Assembly (NCBI GenBank): GCA_019247245.1
Contig: JAFAPF010000226.1
Span: 1-6,807, forward strand
DNA: 6,807 bases
DNA from: Rubrobacter sp.
GTDB lineage: Bacteria > Actinomycetota > Rubrobacteria > Rubrobacterales > Rubrobacteraceae
Reading direction: 5' to 3'
Translations under genes and position numbers: made by a program
Shown: one piece after another, positions 6,291 through 6,807 of the stretch
How the letters are laid out: each line of letters starts with the position of its first letter
Numbering within the stretch: position 1 is the first letter of the stretch
The notes under the pieces: generated by a model
What the model was told of the DNA's origin: nothing
Database searches by the model: none
What the model saw: the letters and a program-made list of their open reading frames with translations, nothing else

Positions 6291-6807
6291 CTAGGAGAGT
6301 AGGCTCTCCATAGCGGCGGCGGTTTGGTCACCCATGCCCGGTAGCACGTGGCTGTAGCGGTCGAGGGTCATAGCGATGTTGGCGTGTCCCAGAAGTTCCT
6401 GCACGAGCTTGGGATGCACGCCCCTACCTAGAAGTAAGGTGGCGCAGGTGTGCCTGAGGTCGTGTAAGCGGATATCTGGTAGGCCTGCACGCTTCAGAAG
6501 CGGTTTGAACGAGCGGGCGGTAAGGGTGCGGCGGCTGACGGGGGTGCCACGTCCTGTTGAGAACACCAGCCCCCAGTCCTCCCATTGGGGCCCGAGCTTG
6601 AGTCTCTCGGCGCTCTGGGCTGCCCGGTGGCGTTTGAGTGCCTCTGCTGCGCTTGGAGCGAGCTTGACGCTCCGTCCTTTCCCGTTTTTAGGGCTGGTGA
6701 AGCGCGGTCCGCTCTTGGCTGGGGAGAGCATCCGTCGTATCTGAAGCATACCGCTCTCAGTATTTACATCTTCCCACTTCAAGCCCAGCAGTTCTCCTAT
6801 TCTCAAC
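6291..6807 (-). CDS. Tyrosine recombinase / phage-type integrase, C-terminal part
   Basis: This is a site-specific DNA recombinase that would integrate or excise a mobile element through a covalent 3'-phosphotyrosine intermediate. The gene runs off the right edge. The first visible full codon (TTG at 6804-6806) is internal, since the family has arm-binding and core-binding domains before this point. The visible 171 residues are the catalytic domain: R2 in RIGELLGLKW (Arg I), a lysine in SPKNGK (K40 or K43), H115 and R118 in HDLRHTCAT, H141 in LLGHANI and the nucleophile Y151 in DRYSHV. All catalytic positions are present, so the domain looks functional. The style (ending DRYSHVLPGM) is that of phage or integrative-element integrases rather than XerC/D. 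The end of the gene lies beside TACACCAA direct repeats, and the chromosomal M32 gene follows, so the element should extend to the right. Confidence 0.93.
   Translation of the reverse strand, partial: LRIGELLGLKWEDVNTESGMLQIRRMLSPAKSGPRFTSPKNGKGRSVKLAPSAAEALKRHRAAQSAERLKLGPQWEDWGLVFSTGRGTPVSRRTLTARSFKPLLKRAGLPDIRLHDLRHTCATLLLGRGVHPKLVQELLGHANIAMTLDRYSHVLPGMGDQTAAAMESLLS

Overview
The window looks like an ordinary bacterial chromosome segment of moderately high GC content. The DnaE-type polymerase, the MsrB, the M32 carboxypeptidase and the 3-hydroxybutyrate dehydrogenase relic would all fit a Gram-positive actinobacterium, perhaps of Rubrobacter-like type. That placement is an impression from protein style and was not tested by any search. 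The right edge carries the 3' end of a tyrosine recombinase gene, so a mobile element probably begins there and extends beyond the window.

Layout, left to right. Bases 1-2475 (+) hold the C-terminal two thirds of dnaE, the replicative DNA polymerase III alpha subunit, whose start lies off the left edge. A 278-base gap (2476-2753) contains no convincing gene. It does hold interleaved inverted repeats, an orphan Shine-Dalgarno with a short overlapping ORF, and an extended -10 box six bases from the next start codon. msrB (2754-3164, +) encodes a methionine-R-sulfoxide reductase. It converges on a small gene (3215-3502, -) for a probable winged-helix protein with a strong Shine-Dalgarno. Next comes a 265-base divergent spacer with an orphan intrinsic terminator and a 13-base palindrome. 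It is followed by a badly broken 3-hydroxybutyrate dehydrogenase-like SDR pseudogene (3768-4551, +). An intact M32 metallocarboxypeptidase gene (4629-6140, -) follows. The recombinase gene (6291-6807, -) has its stop codon next to a pair of 8-base direct repeats that look like integrase arm-type sites.

The genes do not form one pathway or a single operon. dnaE is replication housekeeping, msrB is oxidative protein repair, the M32 enzyme is peptide turnover, and the SDR relic is lost ketone-body or PHB metabolism. I found no evidence of a new multi-gene system. The observations most worth checking are the matching leaderless-type promoters of msrB and the M32 gene, the decayed SDR among intact neighbours, the integrase-proximal repeats, and the orphan terminator.
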